In this document: positions 1 to 8,740 of the stretch, piece after piece
Layout of the letters: each line of letters opens with the position of its first letter
Position numbering within the stretch: position 1 is the first letter of the stretch
Source: Candidatus Uhrbacteria bacterium
GTDB lineage: Bacteria > Patescibacteriota > Patescibacteriia > 2-12-FULL-60-25
Reading direction: 5' to 3'
NCBI GenBank assembly: GCA_003576745.1
Contig: QEVR01000003.1
Coordinates: forward strand, 37,491 to 101,490
Length of the DNA: 64,000 bases
The notes under the pieces: generated by a model
The model's input: the letters and a program-made list of their open reading frames with translations, nothing else
What the model was told of the DNA's origin: nothing
Databases searched by the model: none
Translations under genes and position numbers: made by a program

Positions 1-153
1 CAGGGTCTGCGCTCGCTCGTTCATGAAAGCATGATACGCTTTCATGAACTCGCTCCCTTGCCCCTGTATGTCGCAAAGCCTCATACAGGGTCTGCGCTCG
101 CTCGTTCATGAAAGCATGATACGCTTTCATGAACTCGCTCCCTTGCCCCTGTA
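1..153. repeat. 68-bp direct repeat with internal hairpin, two copies
   Basis: Bases 1-68 and 86-153 are identical, separated by 17 bases. Each copy holds a perfect 11-bp inverted repeat (20-30 with 38-48 in copy 1) closed by a 7-base loop. Each copy ends in GCCCCTGTA, which in copy 2 is the first nine bases of tRNA-Arg, so copy 1 looks like a duplication of the tRNA leader plus its 5' end. The first copy touches the window edge, so more copies may lie upstream. Confidence 0.9.
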
Positions 154-220
154 GCACAATGGATAGTGCGCCGGACTTCTAAGCCGTGCGATGTAGGTTC
201 GACTCCTACCGGGGGCACCA
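145..220 (+). tRNA. tRNA-Arg (anticodon UCU)
   Basis: A 76-base cloverleaf with a seven-pair acceptor stem (145-151 with 210-216, one G-U), D stem GCAC/GTGC, anticodon TCT at 178-180, T arm with TTCGACTC, and encoded CCA at 218-220. The anticodon stem is weak: A175/G183 and C171/T187 do not pair. The tRNA may still be functional, but its origin within a duplicated region makes this worth noting. Confidence 0.88.
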
Positions 221-253
221 CCAAAAAACAGCAGCGTGCGCTGCTGTTTTTGG
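221..253 (+). terminator. Terminator after tRNA-Arg
   Basis: CAGCAG (229-234) pairs with CTGCTG (241-246), flanked by an A run and a T run that extend the stem. It starts directly after the CCA end, the same layout as tRNA-Leu later in the window. Confidence 0.85.
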
Positions 254-380
254 TTTCATGCGCGCATACGAAGCTACGGAGCGAGAATGGGGATGGAATT
301 CATTCCCGTTTCGTCCCCGCTTTCTCTATTCATCAGAAGTGCGTTGACCACGGAACCGGTCCGGGTTAGGGTTTGTCCAT

Positions 381-1121
381 ATGAATATTCTCATCTACGT
401 CATACTCGGGATTCTCCTTATTTCTATACGTCAGGTGAACCAGTATCAGCGAGGCGTTATGCTGACGCTCGGAAAGTTTACGGGGGTCAAAGGCCCGGGC
501 TGGCGGCTTGTATTTCCGATTTTTCAGAGTATGCGTCGAATCGACATCCGCACCAAGGCCGTGGATGTGCCCGATCAGGAGGCGATCACGAAAGATAATG
601 TCAGCTGTCGCATCAACGCCGTCATCTACTACCGCGTGACAGATGCGGCCAAGGCCGTACTCGAAGTCGAGAATTTTTGGATGGCTGTGAGCCAACTCGC
701 GCAGACCACCATGCGCAATGTGGTGGGCCAGCTTATGCTCGATGAACTTCTTTCACAGCGCGATGAAGCGTCCACGCGTATACGAGAGATTATTGAAAAG
801 GACGCGTTGGCATGGGGTCTTGAAATTTTGAACGTCGAACTCAAGGACATCCAGCTGCCGGAAGACATGAAGCGCACCATTGCCAAGCAGGCAGAAGCCG
901 AACGCGAGCGCCGGGCCGTTATCATCAATTCCGAGGGAGAAGTGGCTGCAGCAGAAAATCTCCGCAAGGCGGCGGAAATTTTGGCGTCCTCTTCCGGTGC
1001 CCTACACCTTCGAACGCTGAACTCCATTAACGATATTTCGAGCGACCAGTCTAATACGGTTGTCTTCGCGGTACCGCTCGAAGTGCTTCGCGCATTTGAG
1101 AAGTGGGGTGGAAAAACATAG
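381..1121 (+). CDS. Slipin / SPFH (band 7) membrane protein
   Basis: A 246-residue stomatin-like protein. Residues 1-17 form a hydrophobic membrane anchor. The band 7 domain follows (about 20-180), with the typical QYQRGVMLTLGKF and GPGWRLVFP starts and the VDVPDQEAITKDNV segment. A charged helix (KQAEAERERRAVIINSEGE) and a short C-terminal oligomerisation tail follow. Slipins form large rings on membranes and are often paired with NfeD proteases, but no nfeD is next to it here. No clear ribosome-binding site is seen. The family call is firm; the cellular role is not known. Confidence 0.93.
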   Translation: MNILIYVILGILLISIRQVNQYQRGVMLTLGKFTGVKGPGWRLVFPIFQSMRRIDIRTKAVDVPDQEAITKDNVSCRINAVIYYRVTDAAKAVLEVENFWMAVSQLAQTTMRNVVGQLMLDELLSQRDEASTRIREIIEKDALAWGLEILNVELKDIQLPEDMKRTIAKQAEAERERRAVIINSEGEVAAAENLRKAAEILASSSGALHLRTLNSINDISSDQSNTVVFAVPLEVLRAFEKWGGKT

Positions 1122-1180
1122 AAACGCAAACAGTCCTGACCAATTGGCGCGACCTTTGGCTACGTTCATGGGCAAAACTC

Positions 1181-1209
1181 TTGCCTCAAGCCAAAAAAGA
1201 GGCTATGAT
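1181..1209 (+). promoter_or_regulatory. Promoter of tRNA-His
   Basis: TTGCCT (1181-1186), a 17-base spacer, and TATGAT (1204-1209), placed 33 bases before the tRNA. Good match to a sigma-70 type promoter. Confidence 0.75.
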
Positions 1210-1242
1210 CTGGCCGCTTCAGGTACAGTTTAAGAGCGTCAT

Positions 1243-1317
1243 GGTGACCATGGTGTAGAGGCAACACAGCGGGTTGTGGTCCCGTTATCATGGGTTCGAT
1301 TCCCATTGGTCACCCCA
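1243..1317 (+). tRNA. tRNA-His (anticodon GUG)
   Basis: Acceptor stem 1244-1250 pairs with 1307-1313, anticodon GTG lies at 1276-1278, and CCA is encoded at 1315-1317. G1243 faces C1314, the extra G-1:C73 pair that marks tRNA-His. Its 3' end is the left attachment site of the mobile element, and the recombinase gene ends inside it on the opposite strand. A terminator hairpin is missing here and seems to have been displaced to 17404-17441. Confidence 0.95.
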
Positions 1318-2904
1318 TCGAGAAATAACTTCGGCAAAAGCCGGAGTTTTCTCGTTTATAGAGCCATTTTCTGTCAGTTCCAACCGCTTGTAATCCGCTT
1401 CGATAGCGGAATAGCTATTTTTGATTGGAACGAACCAGTCACAGCCCGAAATCGTGAGTTTTTTATCTTTTATCAGGAAGTTCCAACCAAGTGCGGAGAA
1501 AATCTCGCGCTTCTTTTCCAAAGTTCCTAGAGCAAACTCTTTGCGAGCGTGGGTAACAAAACAAAACGTGCGCTCGGTGAGCTCCAACCATTTCTCGGCA
1601 CGACTTTCCGTTTCCCGCAGGTTATTTTTGAGTTTGGCAATTTTTTCCTGCAAAGCGTCCCGTTCCTTCACGAAAAAGGCGTCATCAATAAGCTGGCGGT
1701 AACGCATACGGGAAAGCTCGTCGAGCTCCCTTTGCGTTTCGGCCAGTGATTTGTGCTGATTCTCGTAGATTTTCGTGCGATCCTCGATTTCTTTGTCGTT
1801 ATCCCTATTCAAGATTTCCAACGCCCAGTCTTTGAATTGGGGGAGAATGGTATGCTTTTCGAGCTCCGCCTCGATCTGATCCTCAAGCTCCTTTGCGGTC
1901 ATTGGCTTTTGATCGCAGGCAATGCCCTTTTTCTTTTTCGTGCAGTAATAGTAGACGTAGGTTTTGAGCTTCCCTGTCTCTTTCACTATTTTTGTCTTCT
2001 CGACAGCCGTAATCATGGAACCACAAACGGCACAGCGTATGATGCCCGTGAATGGAAAGTCGTGACTTTTAGATCGTGGTTTGCCTTTTCTCCCCAAAAT
2101 GACCTGCACGCGGTCGTATTCTTCCATCGTTATCATTGGTTTGTGATTGCCTTGATAGTTTCGCCCTGTCCATTCAAACATGCCTGTGTAGAAAATGTTG
2201 GTGAACATCTTGTAGGCGACGCTTTGTGCGAGCTCCCCACCGCCTCCACGCTTGCGGGTAGGCACGCGAAAACCCCACTCCTTGTTCGCAATCTCAAGGA
2301 TCATCGGCACGGTGTAATTGCCTGTGAGCAGCATGTCCCACATTTTACGGACGAGATCGAAACGCTCTGGGTCTGGGTAGATGGTGTGTTCCAGTTTGTC
2401 GTTCAAATAACCGAGGGGAGCGCGTGACGGCAGCCAACCGCGATCCGCTTTGCCTTCCATGCCACGCTTGCTGTTTTTACGCAGATCAATGATGAACTGG
2501 TTAGCCATGCCGCTCTCCACATTGAACAGGAGCACGTTATCGTCGGGGAGATACTGACGATCAATCGTCTGGATGGATTGCAAGATGCCTTTTTGGAGCA
2601 TCCAGCTCAATTTGCCGCTATCAATCGGGTTGCGCGACAGGCGATTGATTTGCCAGCACAGGATACCGTTCGCGTCGCCTTTCTCGATCCGTTCCAACAT
2701 GCTGGTGAACTCGGGACGGCAGTCGGGCATTTTGGCGGACTTAGCTTCGGTGATGATTTCTTTGATTTCGATCTTCAAATCGGCCGCCAAGAGTTTGAGG
2801 CGGTTGGCCTGGTCTTCGATGGATTGAACCTGCCTGTCTTCGCTTTCGGACGACTTACGCGCATACAGGAAGTAGTGCAGGTTTGGTTGGTTTGGCTTCG
2901 TCAT
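1288..2904 (-). CDS. Large serine recombinase (site-specific integrase)
   Basis: About 538 residues. It opens with the resolvase catalytic motif YARKSSESEDRQ, with Ser18 as the expected nucleophile, then the resolvase core to about residue 150, a recombinase domain, a zinc ribbon (CAVCGS plus YYYC and ACDQ) and a C-terminal coiled coil. The ATG at 2904 is preferred because the longer frame begins with a GTG that precedes the conserved domain by an unlikely stretch. The last seven codons (DQWESNP) and the stop are read from the antisense of tRNA-His, so they come from the host side of the junction. This is the likely integrase of the element. Confidence 0.93.
   Translation of the reverse strand: MTKPNQPNLHYFLYARKSSESEDRQVQSIEDQANRLKLLAADLKIEIKEIITEAKSAKMPDCRPEFTSMLERIEKGDANGILCWQINRLSRNPIDSGKLSWMLQKGILQSIQTIDRQYLPDDNVLLFNVESGMANQFIIDLRKNSKRGMEGKADRGWLPSRAPLGYLNDKLEHTIYPDPERFDLVRKMWDMLLTGNYTVPMILEIANKEWGFRVPTRKRGGGGELAQSVAYKMFTNIFYTGMFEWTGRNYQGNHKPMITMEEYDRVQVILGRKGKPRSKSHDFPFTGIIRCAVCGSMITAVEKTKIVKETGKLKTYVYYYCTKKKKGIACDQKPMTAKELEDQIEAELEKHTILPQFKDWALEILNRDNDKEIEDRTKIYENQHKSLAETQRELDELSRMRYRQLIDDAFFVKERDALQEKIAKLKNNLRETESRAEKWLELTERTFCFVTHARKEFALGTLEKKREIFSALGWNFLIKDKKLTISGCDWFVPIKNSYSAIEADYKRLELTENGSINEKTPAFAEVISRWGDQWESNP
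1311..1317 (+). other. Left attachment core (attL), CACCCCA
   Basis: This is the end of tRNA-His including CCA. It matches the proposed right core at 17399-17405. The assignment is inferred from the restored tRNA-terminator arrangement and not from a long repeat. Confidence 0.6.
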
Positions 2905-3063
2905 AGGGTTTGCCGACCAAAAAGGACGGCTCTGGTTGATCCATCGCCACAACACAAGAGTGCTGTTTTGCTGGCAGAGCCGCCCGTCTTGGGTGGCAAA
3001 TACAGTAAAACACTCTCGTCAGATGTGGCTTGGATCAACATTGCCATCATAGCTCATTATGCC

Positions 3064-4578
3064 TCATTTGTGAACGGTCCCGAACTCGTCGCCCAAAACC
3101 TTCTCGAACTCGTCATAGTAGATTTTGAGCCTGTCTTTCGCGGGCTCGATCCCGTCAGGGTCAATGACGAAATTGGCTTGCGGCGCGTCCATGAAATAAC
3201 GGCAGTCGTAGAGCATGTATGCTTCGCTGCCGAACTTGTCTTTGATGAACCGCAAGCCGTCATTCAGCATATTGATGTCGTGTCTTATCTTTTCAAGATA
3301 GATGTTCACCTTTTCGGTCAGGTCAACATCGTAGATTTTGGAGAGACGAGCGAAGATGTCTTGAAAACCAAGCAGCAAGGCGTACTCATTCATTAGATCG
3401 CCGCGCTTGATAATGTCGAACAGGGTGCCGACGGGCATAAACGCTTCCGCTTGGTTTTTGTAATCCGTGACGAACTTGTAGTCACCCTTCATCGGATAGA
3501 GACTCTTGCCGAGGATGGTTTCGTGTTTGCGCTCAATCCCGAAAATGTTGTCAGTGATGATGCGCGTTTCCAACTCCCCATCATCTATCATCTGTTGGAT
3601 TTTCTGTTCGGCTTTAGTCTTGGCTTCCAGCCACCGTTTGAAAACCGCTTTATGTGGCAGTTTCGTGCTCGCATCGTTTACCGTTTCGTGTTTGTCGCTC
3701 AAAAACAGAGGCGCGTGTTCTTCCAGCAATCCTTCATCCAGCCATTTCCGCGTCGCGCGTTTTATCAATTCTCCCACGCTCGTTTTCCGTTCCTCGGCGC
3801 AGCCCGTGATTTTCTCGACGAGCAACTTTTCCAACGCCACATCATCGTCCTGCTTATCAGGCAGATCAATGCCTTCGTACTCCGCCCATTTTTTCGCTAC
3901 CTCCAAGAGCGGGATGTCTGCAAAGTAACCGTGAAAGCTCCACGGCTTTATGAAATCGCTCGGTTTCTTTTCTGCAAGCGCGGCCGCGTACTTGTTGAAC
4001 GCCCGTTTTGAAATCAGGTCGGCGATCTCATCTTTCGCTTCGTCGGTCGCTTCGCCTTTGTCCCCGAGCAATTCATAAAGCGCGAGCTCCGACGTGAGGT
4101 AATCGCTTTCGGTCTCAATGTCTGGGTATAGCTTGAGCAAGTCCTGCCGCAACTCACCATCCATCAGATCGAAAGCATAGCGGTAGGTGACGTATTCGTG
4201 GATCAATCCAGTATTTTCCAGTATGGTGTTCAGATCGTCTTTATTGCTTCGTTTTTTGGCGAGTTCACCATCCGCTAACATGTAATAAGTAGCCGCGACT
4301 TCTGCTCGCAGATGCGCGTTCTGCGCTCGCAAATAGGCAGTCTGGGCATCAATCTCGGCAAGCAGAGCCGTCCGCCATGCACCGTTGTATTTGTTGTACT
4401 CCCTGATCTCGTAGTTGTCCTTCGGATGCCATCCTTCGACCAGAGCGTACTTGTCCGCATCGCTCAAAAATCCTTTTCCTTCGCGCTCCTCGGTCACGAC
4501 GTTTTGCACGAACATCTGGCAACGTTCCTTCGGGGTGAGGTTGCCTTTCTGTAATAGGCTGGTGAGATTTTTCTTCAT
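3064..4578 (-). CDS. Hypothetical protein of the mobile element
   Basis: 504 residues, hydrophilic and largely helical by composition, with no signal peptide or membrane segment. I do not recognise the family. A heptad-like stretch (AQTAYLRAQNAHLRAEVAA) lies near residues 78-96 and an acidic C-terminal third follows. The gene sits between the recombinase and a small zinc-finger gene, all reading the same way, with only five bases to the upstream gene. A phage-type structural or replication-accessory role is possible but unsupported. Confidence 0.75.
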   Translation of the reverse strand: MKKNLTSLLQKGNLTPKERCQMFVQNVVTEEREGKGFLSDADKYALVEGWHPKDNYEIREYNKYNGAWRTALLAEIDAQTAYLRAQNAHLRAEVAATYYMLADGELAKKRSNKDDLNTILENTGLIHEYVTYRYAFDLMDGELRQDLLKLYPDIETESDYLTSELALYELLGDKGEATDEAKDEIADLISKRAFNKYAAALAEKKPSDFIKPWSFHGYFADIPLLEVAKKWAEYEGIDLPDKQDDDVALEKLLVEKITGCAEERKTSVGELIKRATRKWLDEGLLEEHAPLFLSDKHETVNDASTKLPHKAVFKRWLEAKTKAEQKIQQMIDDGELETRIITDNIFGIERKHETILGKSLYPMKGDYKFVTDYKNQAEAFMPVGTLFDIIKRGDLMNEYALLLGFQDIFARLSKIYDVDLTEKVNIYLEKIRHDINMLNDGLRFIKDKFGSEAYMLYDCRYFMDAPQANFVIDPDGIEPAKDRLKIYYDEFEKVLGDEFGTVHK

Positions 4579-4583
4579 AGTGG

Positions 4584-4955
4584 TCAGCGTCCTTTTCGTT
4601 TTTCCAAGAACAACCCCATGACCTCAACCTTGTCGCTCAATTCGCTGATCTCGTAGGCTTTGAGCAGTTTGTCGGTCAGAAATCCGAGGCAGTTAGCGAT
4701 CTTCACGTCCATCTCCCCGCTACGCACGGCGTTGATCGTTTCTTCCAAAAGCGAGATCACGTCCTTCGGGCTCGTGAGCTTGATCGGTGGGAGAGGGGTT
4801 TTGACGACGATTTGATTTTCCTTGCCGCCGCGCGAACGAGCATCGCGTTTTTCGTCTTCGCTCACGGCAGGATTGTGGAGATAGCAATTCTCGTCGCCCT
4901 GCATCGCCTGCGCTTGGCAGGGTTCTCCCGTGGTTGTCAGTGCTTTGCACAACAT
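4584..4955 (-). CDS. Small phage-type zinc-finger protein
   Basis: 123 residues. The N-terminus has a compact Cys/His cluster: C3, C13, C24 and H27 in CKALTTTGEPCQ..ENCYLHNP, a pattern seen in small proteins of phages and integrative elements (DUF5763-like). A basic segment (RDARSRGGKENQ) and a helical C-terminus follow. It lies five bases from the downstream gene and about 20 bases from the primase-helicase, so it is probably co-transcribed. Function unknown; nucleic-acid binding is a reasonable inference. Confidence 0.75.
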   Translation of the reverse strand: MLCKALTTTGEPCQAQAMQGDENCYLHNPAVSEDEKRDARSRGGKENQIVVKTPLPPIKLTSPKDVISLLEETINAVRSGEMDVKIANCLGFLTDKLLKAYEISELSDKVEVMGLFLEKRKGR

Positions 4956-4974
4956 AAGTTATGGGGTGGGTGGG

Positions 4975-7179
4975 TTAGAAAGGCAGGGCTTCGTTTTTCT
5001 CCCCACCTTGCGTTGCACTATTTCCTACACTGTCGCTGTTCACTCCACTCTCGTTTCCACTATTGTTTGGAAGCTGGTAGAGCGAGGCAGGGAAAATCAT
5101 CATCTTACGTTTGTCATCGGGGTCCTGTTCCTGAACGATCAGTCCAGCCGTTTCGAGCATGGGGAGGATTTGCTGGCGCAACTGGTTGCTGTCGAGCATT
5201 CGTCCATAGACCGCAAAGTGTTTCTCCAAGACTTCTTGCCGCGAGACGCCAACTTTTGCCACGGGTTCGGCCAACATGCTATTCAAGACGTTTTTCGCTT
5301 GCCACGCGGGGAGAATGACCTCACGGAACAGGTTGTAGATGTACGGCGGCAGGTTTAGCTCTTGGCTCACAGCGATTTTCTCCCAGAGCTTGAACGCCGC
5401 ATCAATGTCCTCATCGTTGGCAGTGATCGTGGTGCCGTTTCGTTCCCGCCACCAGACGTTCAGCAAGGCAAAGGATTTGACGAGAGCAAGCAGACGCTTG
5501 ATGTCGCGTTGGTGACGAGGCTTGAGCGTCTTGTTATCGCTCAAAAACTGTTGCTCGATGCGTTCGTGATGCAGGATGTTGATTTCTTGGATGTTTTCTA
5601 GCTTGATCGCGCGGATGCGTTCCTTGAGCAATGCACGGTCTGGGTTCTCGTTCAGCCAACCGACAAACTCCTCGCTGTTCGCTTCCTTGCGGATCGTCGC
5701 GCTGATGCCTTGCTGGATTTTCTCTTGGCTTACCTCTGGGGAGAGAAGTAGAAAACGGGTGGCCTCCTGTTCGTCAATTTTCAAACCTGCCGTGCAAAAG
5801 ATGACGGACGGATAGCCGCGCAAAAGTATGTTTTTGGTCTTCATGCCGAACTTTTGCGACTTGTCCGTGATTTTCAGCATGATCTCTTTTTTGTCGTGCG
5901 AGAGGAGCGGCCGCAGGCGTGCAAGGAGCTCGTTATGCGGCTGATCGAGGAAGATCAGAACCTTGTGGGACAAGTCCACCAGATAACAATTTTTGTCCTT
6001 GTTGTACTCCCCGACATCGTGAAAGAACGCGGTCGGTGAGCAGTAGGCGATCTCCATAACGTCGCCCTCGGGAAACAGGCGGGCGATCTCGGTTGGAATA
6101 TAGCTTTTGCCCGTCGAGCTCGGCGCGTTGTAGCTGATGTTGAACTGGGAGCTTTCAGTGTAGGCGGATAACTCGCATAAAAAGGTCGAGAGCTTATTTT
6201 CTGCGTCGTACTTGATCGTAAGCCCAAGCGTATCGAGGAGCTGGTCTGCGGTCATGGGAGAGAATTGTGTGACATCAATCCGTTCGGGGTATGGCTTGGC
6301 GTACTTGCCGAACAAGTCCTCAACCGTGCCGCCGAACTTCACGAAGTAATCCGTGATGTCACCGTGCTCCCCGAGCTCCGATGGAAGCGCGACCATGTAC
6401 GTCTCACACGCTCCACCATTTTCAAACATTTTCGCGGCGCGATCCGAGCCCTTCCGTCCCGCATCATCGAGGTCGAAGCAAATATAAACCTTGCCGCATT
6501 TTTGGATGCGTTCAGCCCATTGCTCTTTGAACGTCATCGCACCATGCGTGCTCGTCACGGCTGCAACGCCTTTTGAGACAAGAGCCAAGCAATCCAGCTC
6601 GCCCTCGCACACCACAAGAGGTCCGTTCAGGTTTTCCAGTATCTCCCAGTCGTAGAGCTGGGCTTCCGCGCCGCTTTTTGGATAGGTGATCTTTTCGTCG
6701 CCATCAGCAGGGTCTTGGCGCAGTTTGAAATACGAATAGTTGCCGTACACATCCTTGATCGGGATCGTGATCCATTGCTTGCGATAAAACTGGCCGTAGC
6801 CGAGCTTATATTTATCAATCACATCATCGGTCAACCCGCGCTTATGTAGGTACTCGCGGATTGGCTGCGGCAACGCTTCATGGCATTTTTCAACCAAGCT
6901 CGCATCAAAACGTGTGACCTTTCTCGGCCGTGGCGCATCTTGAAACATGGGCTCGTCGCCAAAATGTTTCATCAGCGTTTTCAAATTGCCCTGCGCTCCG
7001 CATTTCTTGCAGTTATACTGCGAAGTCTCTGGATTGAAATAGAGATGCCCCTCGTTCGGGCGACTGTCGTGATCGCAATCCGCAAAAACGCATTTAGCGA
7101 CCAGCTCCTCGCCGCTCTCGCGGAACTCGACGCCTTTGTCGCGCAGGTAGTCGCGGATGGAAATGTCTTGTAGGTTCAT
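4975..7179 (-). CDS. Primase-helicase of the mobile element
   Basis: 734 residues with three parts. First is a CHC2-type zinc finger (C30, C35, then C57 and C60). Second is a TOPRIM domain with the catalytic Glu in VCEGELD (E192) and the DxD pair in CFDLDDAG (D236, D238). Third is an ATPase domain with Walker A APSSTGKS (352-359) and Walker B LIFLDQPH (D412). This matches the logic of phage and plasmid primase-helicases that start element DNA replication. It overlaps the upstream small gene by four bases (ATGA). The zinc and TOPRIM parts are clear, while the ATPase part is divergent from D5 and DnaB families that I know. Confidence 0.88.
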   Translation of the reverse strand: MNLQDISIRDYLRDKGVEFRESGEELVAKCVFADCDHDSRPNEGHLYFNPETSQYNCKKCGAQGNLKTLMKHFGDEPMFQDAPRPRKVTRFDASLVEKCHEALPQPIREYLHKRGLTDDVIDKYKLGYGQFYRKQWITIPIKDVYGNYSYFKLRQDPADGDEKITYPKSGAEAQLYDWEILENLNGPLVVCEGELDCLALVSKGVAAVTSTHGAMTFKEQWAERIQKCGKVYICFDLDDAGRKGSDRAAKMFENGGACETYMVALPSELGEHGDITDYFVKFGGTVEDLFGKYAKPYPERIDVTQFSPMTADQLLDTLGLTIKYDAENKLSTFLCELSAYTESSQFNISYNAPSSTGKSYIPTEIARLFPEGDVMEIAYCSPTAFFHDVGEYNKDKNCYLVDLSHKVLIFLDQPHNELLARLRPLLSHDKKEIMLKITDKSQKFGMKTKNILLRGYPSVIFCTAGLKIDEQEATRFLLLSPEVSQEKIQQGISATIRKEANSEEFVGWLNENPDRALLKERIRAIKLENIQEINILHHERIEQQFLSDNKTLKPRHQRDIKRLLALVKSFALLNVWWRERNGTTITANDEDIDAAFKLWEKIAVSQELNLPPYIYNLFREVILPAWQAKNVLNSMLAEPVAKVGVSRQEVLEKHFAVYGRMLDSNQLRQQILPMLETAGLIVQEQDPDDKRKMMIFPASLYQLPNNSGNESGVNSDSVGNSATQGGEKNEALPF

Positions 7180-7388
7180 AGCTTTGTAATTTCGGGTAAT
7201 GGGGGAGATAATTTTCTCCGCTCCTGAATAAAATCGAACTCCTTTTGTGTCATCGGCTTGTAGACGACGGCGAGCAATCGCAAGAGTTTGATGCCCTGCT
7301 CGTAGGCATCCTGTTTGCTGATCTCTTTTCCGAACCGTTCCCGATAGATGTATTGGAACTTTCGGATGTCGTCGTCGCTCAAGACCAT
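7176..7388 (-). CDS. Small hypothetical protein coupled to the primase
   Basis: 70 residues, charged and helical (SDDDIRKFQYIYRERFGKEISKQ). Its stop overlaps the primase-helicase start by four bases, which implies translational coupling. Small proteins with this opening occur in mobile elements of uncultured bacteria as I recall, but I cannot name a function. Confidence 0.7.
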   Translation of the reverse strand: MVLSDDDIRKFQYIYRERFGKEISKQDAYEQGIKLLRLLAVVYKPMTQKEFDFIQERRKLSPPLPEITKL

Positions 7389-7395
7389 AACGACA

Positions 7396-7686
7396 TCACT
7401 CGCTGTACAATTTATTTTTCAACGCCTTGATCGTGTCCGCGTAAGCCCTCGCCTTGATTTCCAAACGGTCGGACCAGTACAGGTCGCACAGCTCCTCGAT
7501 GCCATCCTGTTTTCTGAAAATGAAAAGGCACTTGCGTGGGTTGTCTCTCCCCACCGACAAGAGCTCAAAGCCTGAACAGACGAGAGCTGCGGCGCAGTTC
7601 AAGTCATATAAAGTGAACACAAACGAAGGATCGTCGAGCGGGATGTATTGCGGCTCCCGCGATGGCCGCTGATCTTTTCGCGTCAT
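7396..7686 (-). CDS. Small hypothetical protein (DUF5659-like)
   Basis: 96 residues from the ATG at 7686. A TTG 48 bases further upstream is open but adds residues unlike the rest. The body has the pattern FVFTLYDLNCAAALVCSGFELLSVGRDN...CLFIFRKQDG, resembling small phage proteins of the DUF5659 type. It lies seven bases before the next small gene. The leader contains two GAGTAATGA words on the plus strand (7688 and 7708). Function unknown. Confidence 0.65.
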   Translation of the reverse strand: MTRKDQRPSREPQYIPLDDPSFVFTLYDLNCAAALVCSGFELLSVGRDNPRKCLFIFRKQDGIEELCDLYWSDRLEIKARAYADTIKALKNKLYSE

Positions 7687-7730
7687 AGAGTAATGATGGA
7701 AAAAGGTGAGTAATGACGTTTTGGTGAAAA

Positions 7731-7757
7731 CCAAAAACGCATCTTGAGGATGCGTCT
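7731..7757 (-). terminator. Terminator downstream of the 7809-8738 gene
   Basis: On the minus strand ACGCATC, loop TCAA, GATGCGT, then TTTTTGG. It separates the two-gene unit at 7809-9910 from the replication genes. Confidence 0.75.
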
Positions 7758-7808
7758 TGGGCTCTGTGCGGTCGGTCTACGATTTCACCTTTTTCTCCAT
7801 CGTTTCTC

Positions 7809-8738
7809 CTAAACTGGATCAGCCATCATGTAATGGCCGACTGTCGGAACAGAAATGACTTCATCAATTTTCTTGCATTTCTGCTTTATCTCACCCTTTA
7901 TCTTCTGGCAGTCCTTTTGTGAATCATCAGCAACCTGTTTTCCCATCTTACCTCGAACAAAATAGTGAATGTCACCGTGGGGTACTTGCTTCATCCAGTT
8001 ATCCCACAGGTAAAGTAGGAAATAGTATTGTGGGCTTTCAAGTGCGGCCGTGTAGATACGTTTGCCATCCAACGACAGGTGGCCGTTCTTTTTATCAAAT
8101 TGGACTCGACGCACGTCGTCGAAACACCTGACAATCCCCATCTTGTAGAAAATCTCCTTGTTGGCCGTAGGGACGAGCGCGTCGGCGAGTATGCAATAGC
8201 GCGTGCCTTCTTTGCCGTGAACAAGGTTGGGCTCTGCCGTGTTTGTGATGAGGACTTTCGGGGAGTTGCTGGCATTTTCAAAAAACGATGATGGCTCATG
8301 CAGATCGCCCGTTCGCAGGTAGTACACGGTCGCTTTCACTTTTTTGTCCTTATACGTTCCCAGACGATAGAAGGCATCCGTAGCATAGTCCGCTTCGTCT
8401 TTGATTGATCCGTCGTTCGTTTTCAATCCGAACTCGGTCGCAAGGAGATGCAGAAAAGCGGCATTGTCGTATTCAAAAATCGCCACGTCATCATCTGTGA
8501 GCTCTTGTCTGCCACATCCGTTCTCACATATAAAAAACAGAGCACCATCTTCCTCCCTAACTTGGCACTGATGATCTTCACCACAGAGCGTGCAGTCCAC
8601 TGCATCGAGATTTGCAGCACGCACGAGGATTTTCTTTCGTATTAGTTTTTCAAAATCGTCAAGATGCTCACGCCGCTCTCTGATGCCGAACTGGATCGGC
8701 AATGATCGTGCAGAGATACGTTCCAAAAACCACTGCAT
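7809..8738 (-). CDS. Hypothetical zinc-ribbon protein, second gene of a pair
   Basis: 309 residues. A zinc-ribbon-like cluster lies near residues 48-77 (CTLCGEDHQC ... FICENGCGR). The middle part has LITNTAEPNLVHGKEGTRYCILADALV and a Tyr/Trp-rich segment (YYFLLYLWDNWMKQVPHGD), and the tail is Lys/Cys rich. I do not recognise the family. It begins two bases after the stop of the 389-residue upstream gene and is followed by a terminator, so the two form one transcript and probably act together. Confidence 0.78.
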   Translation of the reverse strand: MQWFLERISARSLPIQFGIRERREHLDDFEKLIRKKILVRAANLDAVDCTLCGEDHQCQVREEDGALFFICENGCGRQELTDDDVAIFEYDNAAFLHLLATEFGLKTNDGSIKDEADYATDAFYRLGTYKDKKVKATVYYLRTGDLHEPSSFFENASNSPKVLITNTAEPNLVHGKEGTRYCILADALVPTANKEIFYKMGIVRCFDDVRRVQFDKKNGHLSLDGKRIYTAALESPQYYFLLYLWDNWMKQVPHGDIHYFVRGKMGKQVADDSQKDCQKIKGEIKQKCKKIDEVISVPTVGHYMMADPV

Positions 8739-8740
8739 AA

